64,000 bases of DNA from Phylloscopus collybita (GCA_027886175.1 JAJNNQ010000142.1:1060501-1124500), one strand, 5' to 3'. Counted from the stretch's first letter, positions 25,010 through 37,170 are shown. Made by a program: numbers and translations. Notes: generated from the letters alone by a model not told the origin.

Positions 25010-25558
25010 GTCGCGGTTAAAGTCTTTAATAATTACAAGAATTCCAGATTCATTACAGAAGAGTTTACAACAAATAATATTTCTCCGTACAAAGGCAAAA
25101 TAAACTTTTCAAGTAACAGCGGCCTGGCTCCAGCGTCCCGACACCGGCGGCAGGGAGGGAGGGGTTTCAGGCGGCCCCTGCCCCCTCGGTGGAGCAGAAG
25201 GCGGGCGGTGGGACGGAGCGGGGAGCACGGACGGGCGGAGCTGGGCTGAGGCTGAGGCTGCTCCCCCCGTAAGGCACTGGCAGGCACTGCCCGGGGAGCG
25301 GGGGCACCGCGGGGACCGAGACCCCGGAGTCACCCGCGCCCCCCGCTCCTCCCCAGGGGCGGTGATGGCCGGGCAGGGGGCAGCCCCTCCCCGGGCAGGG
25401 GGCAGCCCCTCCTCGGGCACCGTCCCGCTCCCCGGGCACCGGCCGGCCCCAGCCCCGCCGGAGCCCCGGGAGGGAGCGGGGGGGACGCGGGGCCAGGGCA
25501 GGGCCAGGCACGTAATGACAACGGATTCCCAAAAGGCATCGACACATTATTATTACTG

Positions 25559-25564
25559 TTTAAT
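25559..25564 (-). terminator. FGFR1: Candidate FGFR1 poly(A) signal (ATTAAA)
   Basis: ATTAAA on the minus strand is followed 20-40 bases later by a T/G-rich stretch (TGTGTC, TTTTGGG, GTTGT), as expected of a downstream element. A second ATTAAA lies at 25029-25024. Confidence 0.4.
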
Positions 25565-25950
25565 ACAACCCCATATAAAACTGAAGCAGCAGCAGCAATT
25601 CTTATCGAGGGACCTAAACTGAAATAGGTTTAGAACATAATTTAAAAAAATAAAAACAGCAAAAATAGCAAAATATATGACTTTTTTTTTTTTTTTTTTT
25701 AGCAACTGATATCTACCAGCCACTAGTACCTTCCTACCAACCTGGTATATCTCTGGTAACAACCCTTTTTAAAAAGACATGTAAATATATATTCATATTT
25801 ATACATATTTTTCGTTATGTACACGGGACTCTGGATTTAGCACGCGTGGGTTCGGCCGTCTCTGAGCAGTGCAGGGCTCCTGCCCGGGCTGTGCTGGGCC
25901 CCCTGCTGCTGGCCCTGCAGGGCATCCCGGGCAAGAGGGAGCCCCACACC

Positions 25951-26143
25951 ACCAGGCTCCTGGCACACCGAGGCTCCTGGCACACTGAGGCTCCTGGCAC
26001 ACCAGTGAAGCTCCTGACACACCAGTGAGGCTCCAGGCACACCAGTGAGGCTCCTGGCACACCAGTCAGGCTCTCAGCACACCAATGAGGCTCTCAGCAC
26101 ACCAGTGAGGCTCCTGGCACACCGAGGCTCCCAGAATGCCAAG
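25951..26143. repeat. 18-21 bp tandem repeat in FGFR1 3' UTR
   Basis: About nine imperfect copies of a unit like GGCTCCTGGCACACCAGTGA, with an 18-bp variant GGCTCCTGGCACACCGA. It lies wholly in the 3' UTR. Confidence 0.85.
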
Positions 26144-26540
26144 GCTCCCCCCCTGTGCAGCTGCAGGAGCCAGATCCTGCTCCCAGCTTTTCTCAGGTTC
26201 TCTGGGTGGCAGCCCAGCCCGGCTCTCTGTGCCCAACCAGGATGTGCCACCCCAGGATGCCTGGCTGGCTCTTTGGCCACGCACTGCCCACGGGAGAGCA
26301 CTTCAGCTCAGCCAAGTGGGAATACTCAAGCACAGAATTCATGGAAGAGGTTTAAAAACGAAGAGGAAATGCCATAAAAACACCGGCGCCGACCCCTTTG
26401 GGCTGTGGAGAGCTGACACGAGGCAGCAGGAGAAGCTGGCAGGAGGTGGGTGGTTTTGGTTACGTGAGATGCTATGGATGTCTCTGAACCCTTTCTGCAA
26501 CAGCTCAGCACAACCAGGCTGTGCAGGCAGCGTCCACGGG

Positions 26541-26601
26541 CACGGCACAGCGTGGCACAGCGTGGCACAGTGTGGCACAGTGTGGCGCAGCGTGGCACAG
26601 C
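26541..26601. repeat. 10-bp tandem repeat in FGFR1 3' UTR
   Basis: Six near-perfect copies of CGTGGCACAG/TGTGGCACAG, ending about 20 bases past the stop codon. Confidence 0.9.
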
Positions 26602-26619
26602 ACCCTGGCAGTGCCACCC

Positions 26620-26796
26620 TCAGTGTCGCTTCAGTCCACCGTTGCTGTGCTGCGGGGGGAGCTTGGGAAGGCACGGCTCGTCCGGGAGCGGGTCGTGGGA
26701 GAACACAGAGTCCTCTCCCGAGGAGCAGGTGGAGCTGCGGGTGTCCGGGAAGCCAGGAGAATACTGATCCAGCGGCATGGACAGGTCCAGGTACTC
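26620..26796 (-). CDS. FGFR1: FGFR1 last coding exon, C-tail
   Basis: This exon has 58 codons and a stop at 26622-26620. It opens with [14 protein letters not shown]: Tyr762, equal to human Tyr766, is the PLC-gamma docking site. The tail ends SNGGLKRH, where human has KRR. The Ser-rich [17 protein letters not shown] part is conserved. The acceptor is CCCCTCAG. Confidence 0.98.
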   Translation of the reverse strand, partial: EYLDLSMPLDQYSPGFPDTRSSTCSSGEDSVFSHDPLPDEPCLPKLPPQHSNGGLKRH

Positions 26797-26891
26797 CTGA
26801 GGGGGACAAACCCCGAGGGTGGGCTCAGGAGGGGATGGGGCAGCCCCCTGGGAGCACCTGACCCAGGTGCCCTCAGTGCCACCTCTCGTAC

Positions 26892-26997
26892 CTGGTTGGA
26901 GGTCATGGCCACGATCCTGTCCAGGTCTTCCACCAGCTGCTTGAAGGTGGGTCTCTGGGAAGGGACGGCGTGCCAGCAATCCCGCATCATCATGTAC
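26892..26997 (-). CDS. FGFR1: FGFR1 kinase C-lobe exon (YMMMRDCW)
   Basis: This 106-nt exon encodes [20 protein letters not shown] and [15 protein letters not shown], the last helices of the kinase C-lobe including the conserved Arg of subdomain XI. Borders are CCCGGCAG and CAG/GTACGA. Confidence 0.98.
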
Positions 26998-27442
26998 CTG
27001 CCGGGGCAGGGGGAGGCAGGGCTCAGCCTGGGGTGAGCTGCTGGGGACTCCCACCCACGGGAGCAGAGAAGCACCAGGAATGTGTCCCTGTGCCCAGGCT
27101 GGAACCCACGGCCCATGAAGATGCTACCCCAGGGTTTGAGGGTAATCACTCTGTGGAAGGAAGGGAAACCCTCTTGCCTGCCCTCATGACCAAGGGCTGT
27201 GTGGGGAGGAGGATGGACACAGCCTGGGCTGGTCCCTGTGCTGGGGTCACCCTGGCATTCCCTCCTGTCCAGGGAGATGCTGATTACTGCAAATCTGATG
27301 GACTGATGGTTTTGCAGGGCTGGGAACTGCTGGGACTGTAACTCCAAACATCTGCCTATCACCTTCCATGCCCCAAGCCCATGTTCTGGGCCTGGCAATG
27401 GCACTCAGAGACATCAAACCCCTCTCCCCTACCCTGCACTCA

Positions 27443-27655
<213 letters not shown>

Positions 27656-27834
27656 TTAGAGGTTGGTCTGCTGGGAGGAACAACCATCCACAGCTTCAAT
27701 TCACTCAGGAGGATAAATGAGTCCCAGCACCAAATACAATTTGGATTCAGAACGTTTGGTTGGCTGACACAAACTGTAATTTCATTAAATCAAGACGAAT
27801 CCCACCCATGCATGTCCCCAGCAGGCCCTACTCA

Positions 27835-28512
<678 letters not shown>

Positions 28513-28618
28513 TCATCCTGAGAGGCTGGAACACGGAGCAGGGTGCCAGGCCAGCCCCTCCCCGTGGACAGCAGCTGGAGGGGTGGCAGAGGGGACACCT
28601 CCACTCCTGCACCCTCAC

Positions 28619-29064
<446 letters not shown>

Positions 29065-29067
29065 TCA

Positions 29068-29232
<165 letters not shown>

Positions 29233-29300
29233 TTACCTTCACGCAGCACCCGGGCCACGGCCGGCTGCCCCCGGGGAGAGATGGTGATGGGAGCCTTTGC

Positions 29301-30173
29301 CCCTGCACAGCTCCTGCCTGCAGCCCCTGCACACAGCCCCTGCCTGCAGCCTCTGCACACAGCCCCTGCCTGCAGCCTCTGCACACAGCCCCTGCCTGCA
29401 GCCCCTGCCTGCAGCCCCTGCACACAGCCCCTGCCTGCAGCCCCTGCACACAGCCCCTGCCTGCAGCCTCTGCACAGCCCCTGCCTGCAGCCCCTGCACA
29501 GCTCCTGCCTACAGCCCCTGCCTGCAGCCCCTGCACAGCCCCTGCCTGCAGCCCCTGCACACAGCCCCTGCACACAGCCCCTGCCTGCAGCCCCTGCACA
29601 CAGCCCCTGCCTGCAGCCCCTGCACACAGCCCCTGCACACAGCCCCTGCCTGCAGCCCCTGCACACAGCCCCTGCCTGCAGCCTCTGCACAGCCCCTGCC
29701 TGCAGCCCCTGCACAGCTCCTTCCTACAGCCCCTGCCTGCAGCCTCTGCACAGCTCCTGCCTGCAGCCCCTGCACACAACCCCTGCCTGCAGCCCCTGCA
29801 CAGCTCCTGCCTGCAGCCCCTGCACAGCCCCTGCCTGCAGCCCCTGCCTGCAGCCCCTGCCTGCAGCCTCTGCACAGCTCCTGCCTGCAGCCCCTGCCTG
29901 CAGCCCCTGCACACAGCCCCTGCCTGCAGCCTCTGCACAGCCCCTGCCTGCAGCCCCTGCACAGCTCCTGCACACAGCCCCTGCCTGCAGCCCCTGCACA
30001 GCTCCTGCCTGCAGCCCCTGCACAGCCCCTGCCTGCAGCCCCTGCCTGCAGCCCCTGCACACAGCCCCGACCTGCAGCCCCTGCACAACCCCTGCACACA
30101 TCCCAGACCTGCAGCCCCTGCACAGCCCCTGCACAGCTCCTGCCTGCAGCCCCTGCCTGCAGCCCCTGCACAC
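29301..30173. repeat. 870-bp minisatellite in FGFR1 intron
   Basis: The block is built almost wholly from three short units: CCCTGCCTGCAG, CCCTGCACACAG (12 bp) and CCCTGCACAG (10 bp), in irregular order. It is free of stop codons on both strands, which makes long false reading frames. On the FGFR1 sense strand each unit gives a GGGG run. It lies between the transmembrane and juxtamembrane exons. Confidence 0.95.
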
Positions 30174-30583
30174 CGCCGCCTGCCCACCCTGCCTGTGTGC
30201 CTGCCCATGCTGCTCCCCTTGATGGAATTTCTCATCAGTCTCCATCACGCTGTGGCCCAAAATGCACAGCCTGGGAGCTCTCCCATCTCCTCAGTGCATA
30301 CCACACTCTGCTCAAACCTTGAACTGTTGTAAATCCTCCTGGTTCTCCTCAAGGGGGGATGAGGGGCAGCTGTGCAGCCCCCCCACCCTGCTCACTGTGC
30401 TGCCATCAGAGGCACAGCCTGGGCAGTCCCCATCCCGTGCCACCAGCAGGCACAGGCTGGAGTGGGTGGCACATGCAGCAGGGTGAGATGGTCCCAGGTC
30501 TTCCCATCCCTCCTCCCCACACCCCCTGGGAAAGGCTGGGCTCCAGGAGAGGCAGTAGGTGCAAACAAACCCCCTCTCTACTT

Positions 30584-30592
30584 TCTGTTACC
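30584..30592 (-). promoter_or_regulatory. FGFR1: Tandem 5' splice sites for VT choice (GT and GA)
   Basis: The minus strand reads CAG/GTAACA/GAAAG. The first cut, before GTAACA, gives the VT-minus receptor. A cut six bases later, before GAAAG, adds Val-Thr. Human FGFR genes are known to use exactly such a non-canonical GA 5' splice site here. The VT pair is needed for FRS2 binding in mammals. Confidence 0.85.
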
Positions 30593-30788
30593 TGTCTGCG
30601 CAGGGGGATGCTTTTGGCCAGCTTGTGCACGGCCAGCTGGCTGTTGAAGTCTGTCTTCTTGGTGGTGCTCTTCAGCTTGTAGATGATGATGGTCACCACC
30701 ATGCAGGAGATGAGGAAGGCTCCGATGCAGTAGATGATGATCTCCAGGTAGAAGGGAGACGTCATCATGGCTGGGGTGTCTTCAATAG
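30592..30788 (-). CDS. FGFR1: FGFR1 transmembrane exon
   Basis: This 197-nt exon starts with a short outer stalk ([13 protein letters not shown]). The membrane helix follows, [19 protein letters not shown] plus TIIIY. The inner juxtamembrane start is [12 protein letters not shown]. The main donor is CAG/GTAACA at 30592/30591. Use of the next six bases adds Val-Thr, ending before a GA dinucleotide (see separate entry). Confidence 0.98.
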
Positions 30789-31751
30789 CTGGCTCGGCGT
30801 GAACAGGGTGTTTGTTAGCACCCGCCAGGCCCCAGGGAGTGGCACTGGGGACGCCCTGGCTCCTCCCCAAGCTCTGGGGACGTTTGTGCAGCAGGGACTG
30901 CAGGCTGCCCACCCGCCCTTGCAGGGAAGGCGTGCAAGCAGCCCCCAGCTCATCATCCCCATGGCCAAGCAATGTCTCTGCCACCTCTGTAGGCAGCCCT
31001 GGGCAGGATGGGGTCAACTGGGACAGGCATCAAGTGGGGCGACAGGGCCTGAGCCACCCCACAGGGATATGGCACCTCTGGGGACAGGTCTCTGTCCCAG
31101 CTGCTATGCTCTGCCCATGCTTGGGAGCTGCAGGTCCCTCAGGACCTGGGGTTACCCTGTGCATGGTGCAATGGGATGGGTGTCTGGAAGTGTCTGGGGC
31201 AGTGGGAGTCCAGGCCCTACTGGTAATGACTGGGGAGAGCTGGGAACAGAGCAGCCAGTGGCACTCCAGTAGCCATGACCTGCTCTGGGACTGGACTGCT
31301 GGGGAGAAGGGACCCACAGACCCTGCTCTGGTGGCTGAGGTGGTGTTGGAGCCATGAGCAGCTGGGAGCCCACAGCCACGTGCCACGGTCCGTGGTGAAT
31401 CCAGCAGGATGTGGCTGCCACTGCACCCTCTGCACCCCCAGCCTGACACCCCCAAAGAGCAGAGCCTCAGAGAGAGGTGTAAGAGGGAGCTGAAGATTCC
31501 TGTTCCACCTCTGAGCACAGCCGGCTGACAAAGCAGTGGCTGATAACTGGGAAAGCTTTGGCTGGAAAGCAATGAACACACAGCACCCCAAAAACTTTCC
31601 CACAGCTGTTATCAGGCTTTGGTCCATGCATTGATACTGAGGAGCAGCATCAATGGGGACAGGGCAGCCACCCCCACAGCACAAGCACACACAGCCCCGG
31701 ACGGTCCCGCACTGCAGGGCAAGGCCAGGCCCTGGCAGGCACAAGGGCAGC

Positions 31752-31892
31752 GCTGCCAGCACCCCCAAACCTCCCCTGGTGCCCCCTGAGCAGGCAGAGC
31801 TGCCAGCACCCCCAAACCTCCCCTGGTGCCCCCTGAGCAGGCAGAGCTGCCAGCACCCCCAAACCTCCCCTGGTGCCCCCTGAGCAGGCAGT
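31752..31892. repeat. 47-bp tandem repeat, three copies
   Basis: A 47-bp unit beginning GCTGCCAGCACCCCCAAACC starts at 31752, 31799 and 31846 with almost no differences. It lies in the intron between exon IIIc and the transmembrane exon. The near-identity suggests recent duplication. Confidence 0.93.
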
Positions 31893-32185
31893 GCTGGCCT
31901 GGCCTGGCCCGGGGCTGCGGGACCGTCCTGCTCCAGTGGAGCAAACCCTGGTTAAGTTCCCCAGGTATGCATTGCCTGGGCCAGGGAGAGAGCAGGGGCA
32001 GACCCCAGCTGGGGTGGAGGGTGGCACAGAGCAGGGGGGGCACTGCCCCATGCTGCTCCAGCTGCAGAACAACCCTGCAGCACCCACACTGACCCGCTCC
32101 AAGGGGACAGGGACAGGAAAGTGCTCTCTCCCGGACCACAATGCATACGTTGGAAAGGAGGGAGGAGAGGAAGAGGAGTATATAC

Positions 32186-32330
32186 CTTCGAGAACTGTCA
32201 ACCATGCAGAGTGATGGGAGATCCCAATAGAATTACCCGCCAAACATGTATACTCCCCAGCATCCTCAAATGAGACATTCCTTAAGTGAAGGACTTCCAT
32301 TTCTTTGTCTGTCGTGTTAACGCCAGCCGT
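32186..32330 (-). CDS. FGFR1: FGFR1 alternative exon IIIc
   Basis: This 145-nt exon encodes [40 protein letters not shown] and SAWLTVLE, the mesenchymal-type second half of Ig3. It is the exon nearer the membrane exon, in the same position as in mammals. It starts in phase 0 and ends in phase 1, like IIIb. Borders are TTCCTTCCAG and GAAG/GTATAT. Confidence 0.98.
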
Positions 32331-32888
32331 CTGGAAGGAAAAATGGAAGCAAAAAACGGAGAAGCAAACGACATGAGATCTTCTGGGAGGAGGCCAGAGA
32401 GGAGGGAGAGCCCAGTCTCATTTGGCAGACCCCCGGGGAGCAGACAGAGACCACTGCAGACCTGCTAGAGAGACCCTCGGGATGACCACTCATCCCTAGG
32501 GAGATGCTGGTTAAAACCCTTCACCAAACCAGTGTCCTGCCCATCCGAACATGCTGGCGATGGGCTGCATGGAGAAATCACCCGGGCAGAGCCGGCCGGC
32601 TGGCTCGCTGACACAGGGAGGCACAAGGACAGGGATGGCAGGATGGAGACGAGAGAATGGGGATGGGAGGACAGAGACAAGAGGATGGTGACAGGAGGAC
32701 GGAGATGGGAGGGCAGCACAGACAAGGGATGCAGCACTGTGCCAGTCTGGAGTGCCTGGACTGGCCTGACAGCAGCACCCTCAGAGGCCCAGGTTCACTG
32801 GTACCAGACCCAGCAGGTACCTGGGCAGCTCTGGTGTCTGCACGATGGGGAGGGCAGCACACAGGACAGACAGCGGGACAGAGACACT

Positions 32889-32935
32889 GGGACACACACC
32901 TGGGACACACACCTGGGACACACACATGGAGCACA
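32889..32935. repeat. Short GGGACACACACCT tandem repeat
   Basis: Three to four copies of a 13-bp unit, between exons IIIb and IIIc. Confidence 0.75.
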
Positions 32936-33046
32936 GCGCCCAGCCGGCCCCGCTGGGTATTTTTCCATGGCTGTTGCACCAGAAACACAGCAGAACCAAG
33001 AGAGCCCAGAGTTTTGTTTTCCACCGCCAGGCATTCTTCTGATTAC

Positions 33047-33197
33047 CTGTGGCCAGGGGCCTGGTGACTGTGAGCCACGCAGACTGGTTGGCCTCGCCAA
33101 TATAATTGGAAACCTTACAAACATACTCCCCGCTCTCGGCCTCTGTCACATTATACAGGGTCAGCACCTCCGCATCAGAGCTATTAATCCCCGAGTG
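33047..33197 (-). CDS. FGFR1: FGFR1 alternative exon IIIb
   Basis: This 151-nt exon encodes HSGINSSDAEVLTLYNVTEA, ESGEYVCKVSNYIGEANQSA and WLTVTRPLAT, the epithelial-type second half of Ig3. Phases equal those of IIIc, so either fits between the IIIa and transmembrane exons, while inclusion of both would shift the frame. Borders are TGTTCCAG and ACAG/GTAATC. Confidence 0.98.
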
Positions 33198-33399
33198 CTG
33201 GAACAGACCAAGGACATGGAGTCACACGGATGTGGGCTGGCATCGGCTCTGCCAGCACAGGGGCTGCTCCCCCCACACCCACAGGCAGGGGAGGGATGGG
33301 GCTGCGCACAGGGGGTCACGGGAGGAAGGGGCAGGCAGGAATGGGGGTGTGACCCTGCTCCCCCCGCTTCCCAGTGGTCAGGAGCACAGCTGGGGGTGG

Positions 33400-33475
33400 C
33401 TGCATGGAACCACAGAACAGGCTGGAAGGGATCTTTAAAGGCCACCCAGTCTGACCTCCTGCCACAGCTGGACCG
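33400..33475 (-). mobile_element. CR1 LINE 3' fragment (minus orientation)
   Basis: GGCTGGAAGGGATCTTTAAA and CCCAGTCTGACCTCCTGCCA follow the reverse complement of the CR1 3' end. It lies in the intron between exon 7 and IIIb. Confidence 0.75.
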
Positions 33476-33722
33476 GTGGCCAGTGTGCCTGCTGAGTGGC
33501 ACTGCTGGGGTGCAGAGGGAGCTGCTCTCACGGGGATGATCCAGGGCTCAGCTCCAGCTCCAGCGCTGCGCTCGCTGCCCGGGACAGCCCACCCAGCCTT
33601 GTGGTGTGTGCCCTTAGGGCTCCAGAGGGATGGCAGAGCCAGCACACACCACAGCCCTCCCTGCTCCCTGCAGGCTGGTGATGGCTCTGGGGCTCCAGCT
33701 GCCCCGAGGGCAGTGGTCCCTA

Positions 33723-34040
<318 letters not shown>

Positions 34041-34719
34041 TTACAACGGGGTTTGGGGTGCCCTGCAGCCCTCCATGCCCAGGACTCCTGGCTGAGATGG
34101 GCACCAATGCACCCAACGCAGCTTTAGCTTCCCTGTCCCCAGGAGCCTGCCTGCAATGGGCTGAGAGCAGCCAGGATGGGGGACAGGTGACACCCCGGTG
34201 TGGGGACAGGGACATCGGCACCTATTGGGCAGGGTCAGAGGTCAAACAAACCTATGGAGGGCCCTGGCCCTTAACAAAGTGGCTGCCACTGTGGTGAGTC
34301 AGCATTAACAAACCCCTTTGTTCACCTCGCTGACTGTTCCCTTCAGTTTGCTCAGTGTAATCAAATTAAATCACATTTTTAATGGTTCATTTACTGGCAT
34401 TTAGAGCAGCTCCACATGTGGAACTGCTCAGACCAGCCTTCCCAGCTGGGAATTATGGCTAATAAGGCGATTAGAAGAAGTTTCTGTCTGGTCTATGAAA
34501 TTATTTTCACCACAATTAAAAATCCCCAGCACAGGGTGGGGTGAACCTTCCGCCTGGCCGGCTCCCTGCCCGCTGTGCACACCGGGGATGGGAGGCCACG
34601 GGGATGGGAGGTGGGCGAGCCCCTTCCCTGGGAGCACAACCCACCCACCTCTCCAGGGTGTCTGGGAAGGTTGAGGGGGACGAGGATGTGGGGTGAGCCC
34701 CCAGCCCTGCGCTCCTCAC

Positions 34720-34843
34720 CCACGACATCCAGCTGGTAGGTGTGGTTGATGCTGCCGTATTTGTTCTCCACGATGCAGGTGTAGTTGCCCTTATCAGAGG
34801 GCACCACCGAGTCCATGATGATGCTCCAGGTTGCCTGGCGGAC
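34720..34843 (-). CDS. FGFR1: FGFR1 exon 6 (second half of Ig2)
   Basis: This 124-nt exon starts [20 protein letters not shown] and continues [20 protein letters not shown]. The mammalian protein has VRYATWS, so Gln replaces Tyr at the third residue. The CAG codon makes a second possible acceptor nine bases in, still in frame (start 34834). Confidence 0.96.
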
Positions 34844-35178
34844 CTGCGGGCATGGGGAGGACAGAGCCAGTTACGTGCAGCACACACAAGGTCCTGCTCA
34901 TGTCAGAGCTGGTTCAACCCCTGGCACGGGCAGGATGCAGACCTCCCTTTGAGGTCACCTTTCTCCTTCCCTACAGAGGAGCTGTAACTGCTGCCAGCTG
35001 TCCCAGGACAGCCTCTCCACGGAGCCAACTGTGCCGAGGAGCAGATGCTGTTGGCCGAGCGCGATGGGCTCGCCTGGTGTGTGGGGACACCCCTCTCTGG
35101 TGGCCCCCGAGTGTGGAGGGAACAGACCAGCATTGTTCCTCCTGCAAGAGATGCTTCCCTGGCTGACCCTGGGGTTCA

Positions 35179-35682
<504 letters not shown>

Positions 35683-35985
35683 CTAAAGCAGGGAGGGGAG
35701 CTCTGGGACACAGGGCATCACCCACAAGTCACAGCAGCCCTTTCCTTGTGGGGTGGGTGCTCAGCTTATGAGGCTTCAGCAGCAGTGACCCCAAAGCAGC
35801 GTGGAGCACACCCTCTTGCTCTGACCCAGCTGCTTCACACACTGCACCCAGACCTGCCCTCCCCACTGTGCCCTCACCACTGCCAGGTGCTCTGGGCTGC
35901 CTGCCCCACCCCAGGGCAATGCTTGTGTGTGCCCCCCCAGCCCCCCCAGAGGGCAGCACCACGGGCAAACCCAGCTCACACGTAC

Positions 35986-36069
35986 GGTTCGGCTTGGTGT
36001 TATCCGCCTCCTTCTCCTCCGACGAGGAATCATCTTCATCATCATCATCCTCTGCAGAGGGGAGAGCGT
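35986..36069 (-). CDS. FGFR1: FGFR1 exon 4 (acid box)
   Basis: This 84-nt exon encodes [20 protein letters not shown] followed by ADNTKPN. The acidic run, a negative regulator that competes with heparan sulfate, is typical of FGFRs. The donor AAC C/GTACGT is the only one near that joins to exon 5 in frame; GT sites 4-6 bases further on lead to a stop or the wrong frame. Confidence 0.95.
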
Positions 36070-36628
36070 CTGCAAGAGAAGCCATGGCCCTGCTGAGTAT
36101 CTGTGTGTGAGTGGAACCTTTGTGGCTGACAGGGCCCGGACACTGTGGGTGGGTGGAGGGGGCTGTGCACGGTGAGAGGGGAGGGCAGGGCGGTGCTGAT
36201 GCCTGGCAGGGCCATGGGGACCCAGGGAAATACTCTGCACAATCCCCAGCACAGCAGAGCCCACCATCCCAGTGCCTGCAGCCATGGACATCCTGAAGAG
36301 ACTTCCTGTCAGAGGTGACTCCTCACCCCACGTCCAGTGCCACCAGCACCCCTGGGGTGGCAGCCAAGACACCACGAGCACAGACACCTCCAGCATTCCT
36401 CCCTCTCCAGCCTCACACTCCAACACCACCAACGCAGACCATGGCTCCCACCCAGCACGTGCCCCCTCTGTGGCGGCCCTGCAGCCCCCTCAGATAAACA
36501 GGAGATGCTTTCTGGCTGCTTCTCTCTGCACTGCAGCAGCCAGGAAGCCACAGCACCACACTGGAAACTCCTCTGGGCACCTGCAGGTTGCAGGTTGGTG
36601 CCAAACTCACCGCACGTGGCCAGTGTGC

Positions 36629-36718
36629 GTGCAGAGGTGTGCAGCGGTGGGCACAGGTGTGCAGGGCTGTGAAGGGATGTGCAGAGGTGTGCAGGGCTGT
36701 GCAGAGGTGTGCAGAGGC
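36629..36718. repeat. GTGCAGAGGT-type tandem repeat
   Basis: A degenerate run of about nine 10-bp units (GTGCAGAGGT, GTGCAGGGCT) lies about 70 bases beyond the exon 3 donor, in the intron. Confidence 0.75.
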
Positions 36719-36784
36719 AGCCTGCTCCTTGCTTCACAGCCCCGTGGCTGCCCCTTTCCCTGCACAGCCGGGGCTGCTACGAAC

Positions 36785-37048
36785 CTGAGATGTTCACGGA
36801 GAAGTAGGTGGTCTCGCTCCCCGAGGGGCTGTTGGTCATACAGGCATAGAGCCCCGAGTCCTCAGGCACCACGTCCCTGACCTCTACCTCCTCCCCAGTG
36901 ATGCGTGTCCGGTTGTTCTCGGCCAGCTGGATGCCATCCCGCACCCAGTTGATGCTCTGGACGTCGTCCCGCAGCCGGCAGCGCAGCTGGAGCAGCTCAC
37001 CGGGGTGGGCTGAGTAGGACTCCACTTCGATTTTTGCTTTGGGCAGAG
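36785..37048 (-). CDS. FGFR1: FGFR1 exon 3 (alpha exon, Ig1)
   Basis: This 264-nt exon encodes the Ig1 domain from [20 protein letters not shown] through [20 protein letters not shown] to TTYFSVNIS. Its first part is diverged from mammals while the core is conserved. It starts and ends in phase 1, so skipping keeps the frame and gives the FGFR1-beta form that lacks Ig1. Donor TCAG/GTTCGT is rather weak. Confidence 0.97.
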
Positions 37049-37110
37049 CTGGAGGAGTTAGGGGAGAGAAGAAGAGAAAAAAAAGGAGAAAAGGAATAGA
37101 GACCAAAGAA
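37049..37110 (-). promoter_or_regulatory. FGFR1: Long polypyrimidine tract before the alpha exon
   Basis: On the minus strand about 55 of 62 bases ahead of exon 3 are pyrimidines, with TTTTTTTTCTCTTCTTCTC in the middle. It contains several CTCT/TCTT words preferred by PTB, a known repressor of the alpha exon in human. Confidence 0.65.
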
Positions 37111-37116
37111 AAACCA

Positions 37117-37145
37117 TGCTGCTGCTGCTGCTGCTGCTGCTGCTG
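37117..37145. repeat. (CTG)9 / (CAG)9 trinucleotide repeat
   Basis: Nine CTG units on the plus strand (CAG on the FGFR1 sense strand), about 70 bases upstream of the alpha exon, in intron 2. Confidence 0.95.
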
Positions 37146-37170
37146 TGGCCTGGTTAATGAGGCGACATGC

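Larger units (their letters stand above)
25010..26619 (-). other. FGFR1: FGFR1 3' UTR (end uncertain)
   Basis: The sequence after the stop codon includes two tandem repeat blocks and a 20-base A run (T run on the plus strand at about 25681-25700). No canonical AATAAA was seen on the minus strand. ATTAAA variants occur at 25564-25559, followed by a GT-rich stretch, and at 25029-25024. Either could set the mRNA end. Confidence 0.6.

Noticed and set aside
29301..30173. Short direct repeats that might suggest a CRISPR-like array
   Set aside because: There are no unique spacers between units and the host is a vertebrate. It is a plain minisatellite.
35970..35985. Later GT donors of FGFR1 exon 4 (CGTAC/GTGTGA and CGTACGT/GTGAGC)
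   Set aside because: Joined to exon 5 they give a wrong frame or an immediate stop. Only AAC C/GTACGT works.
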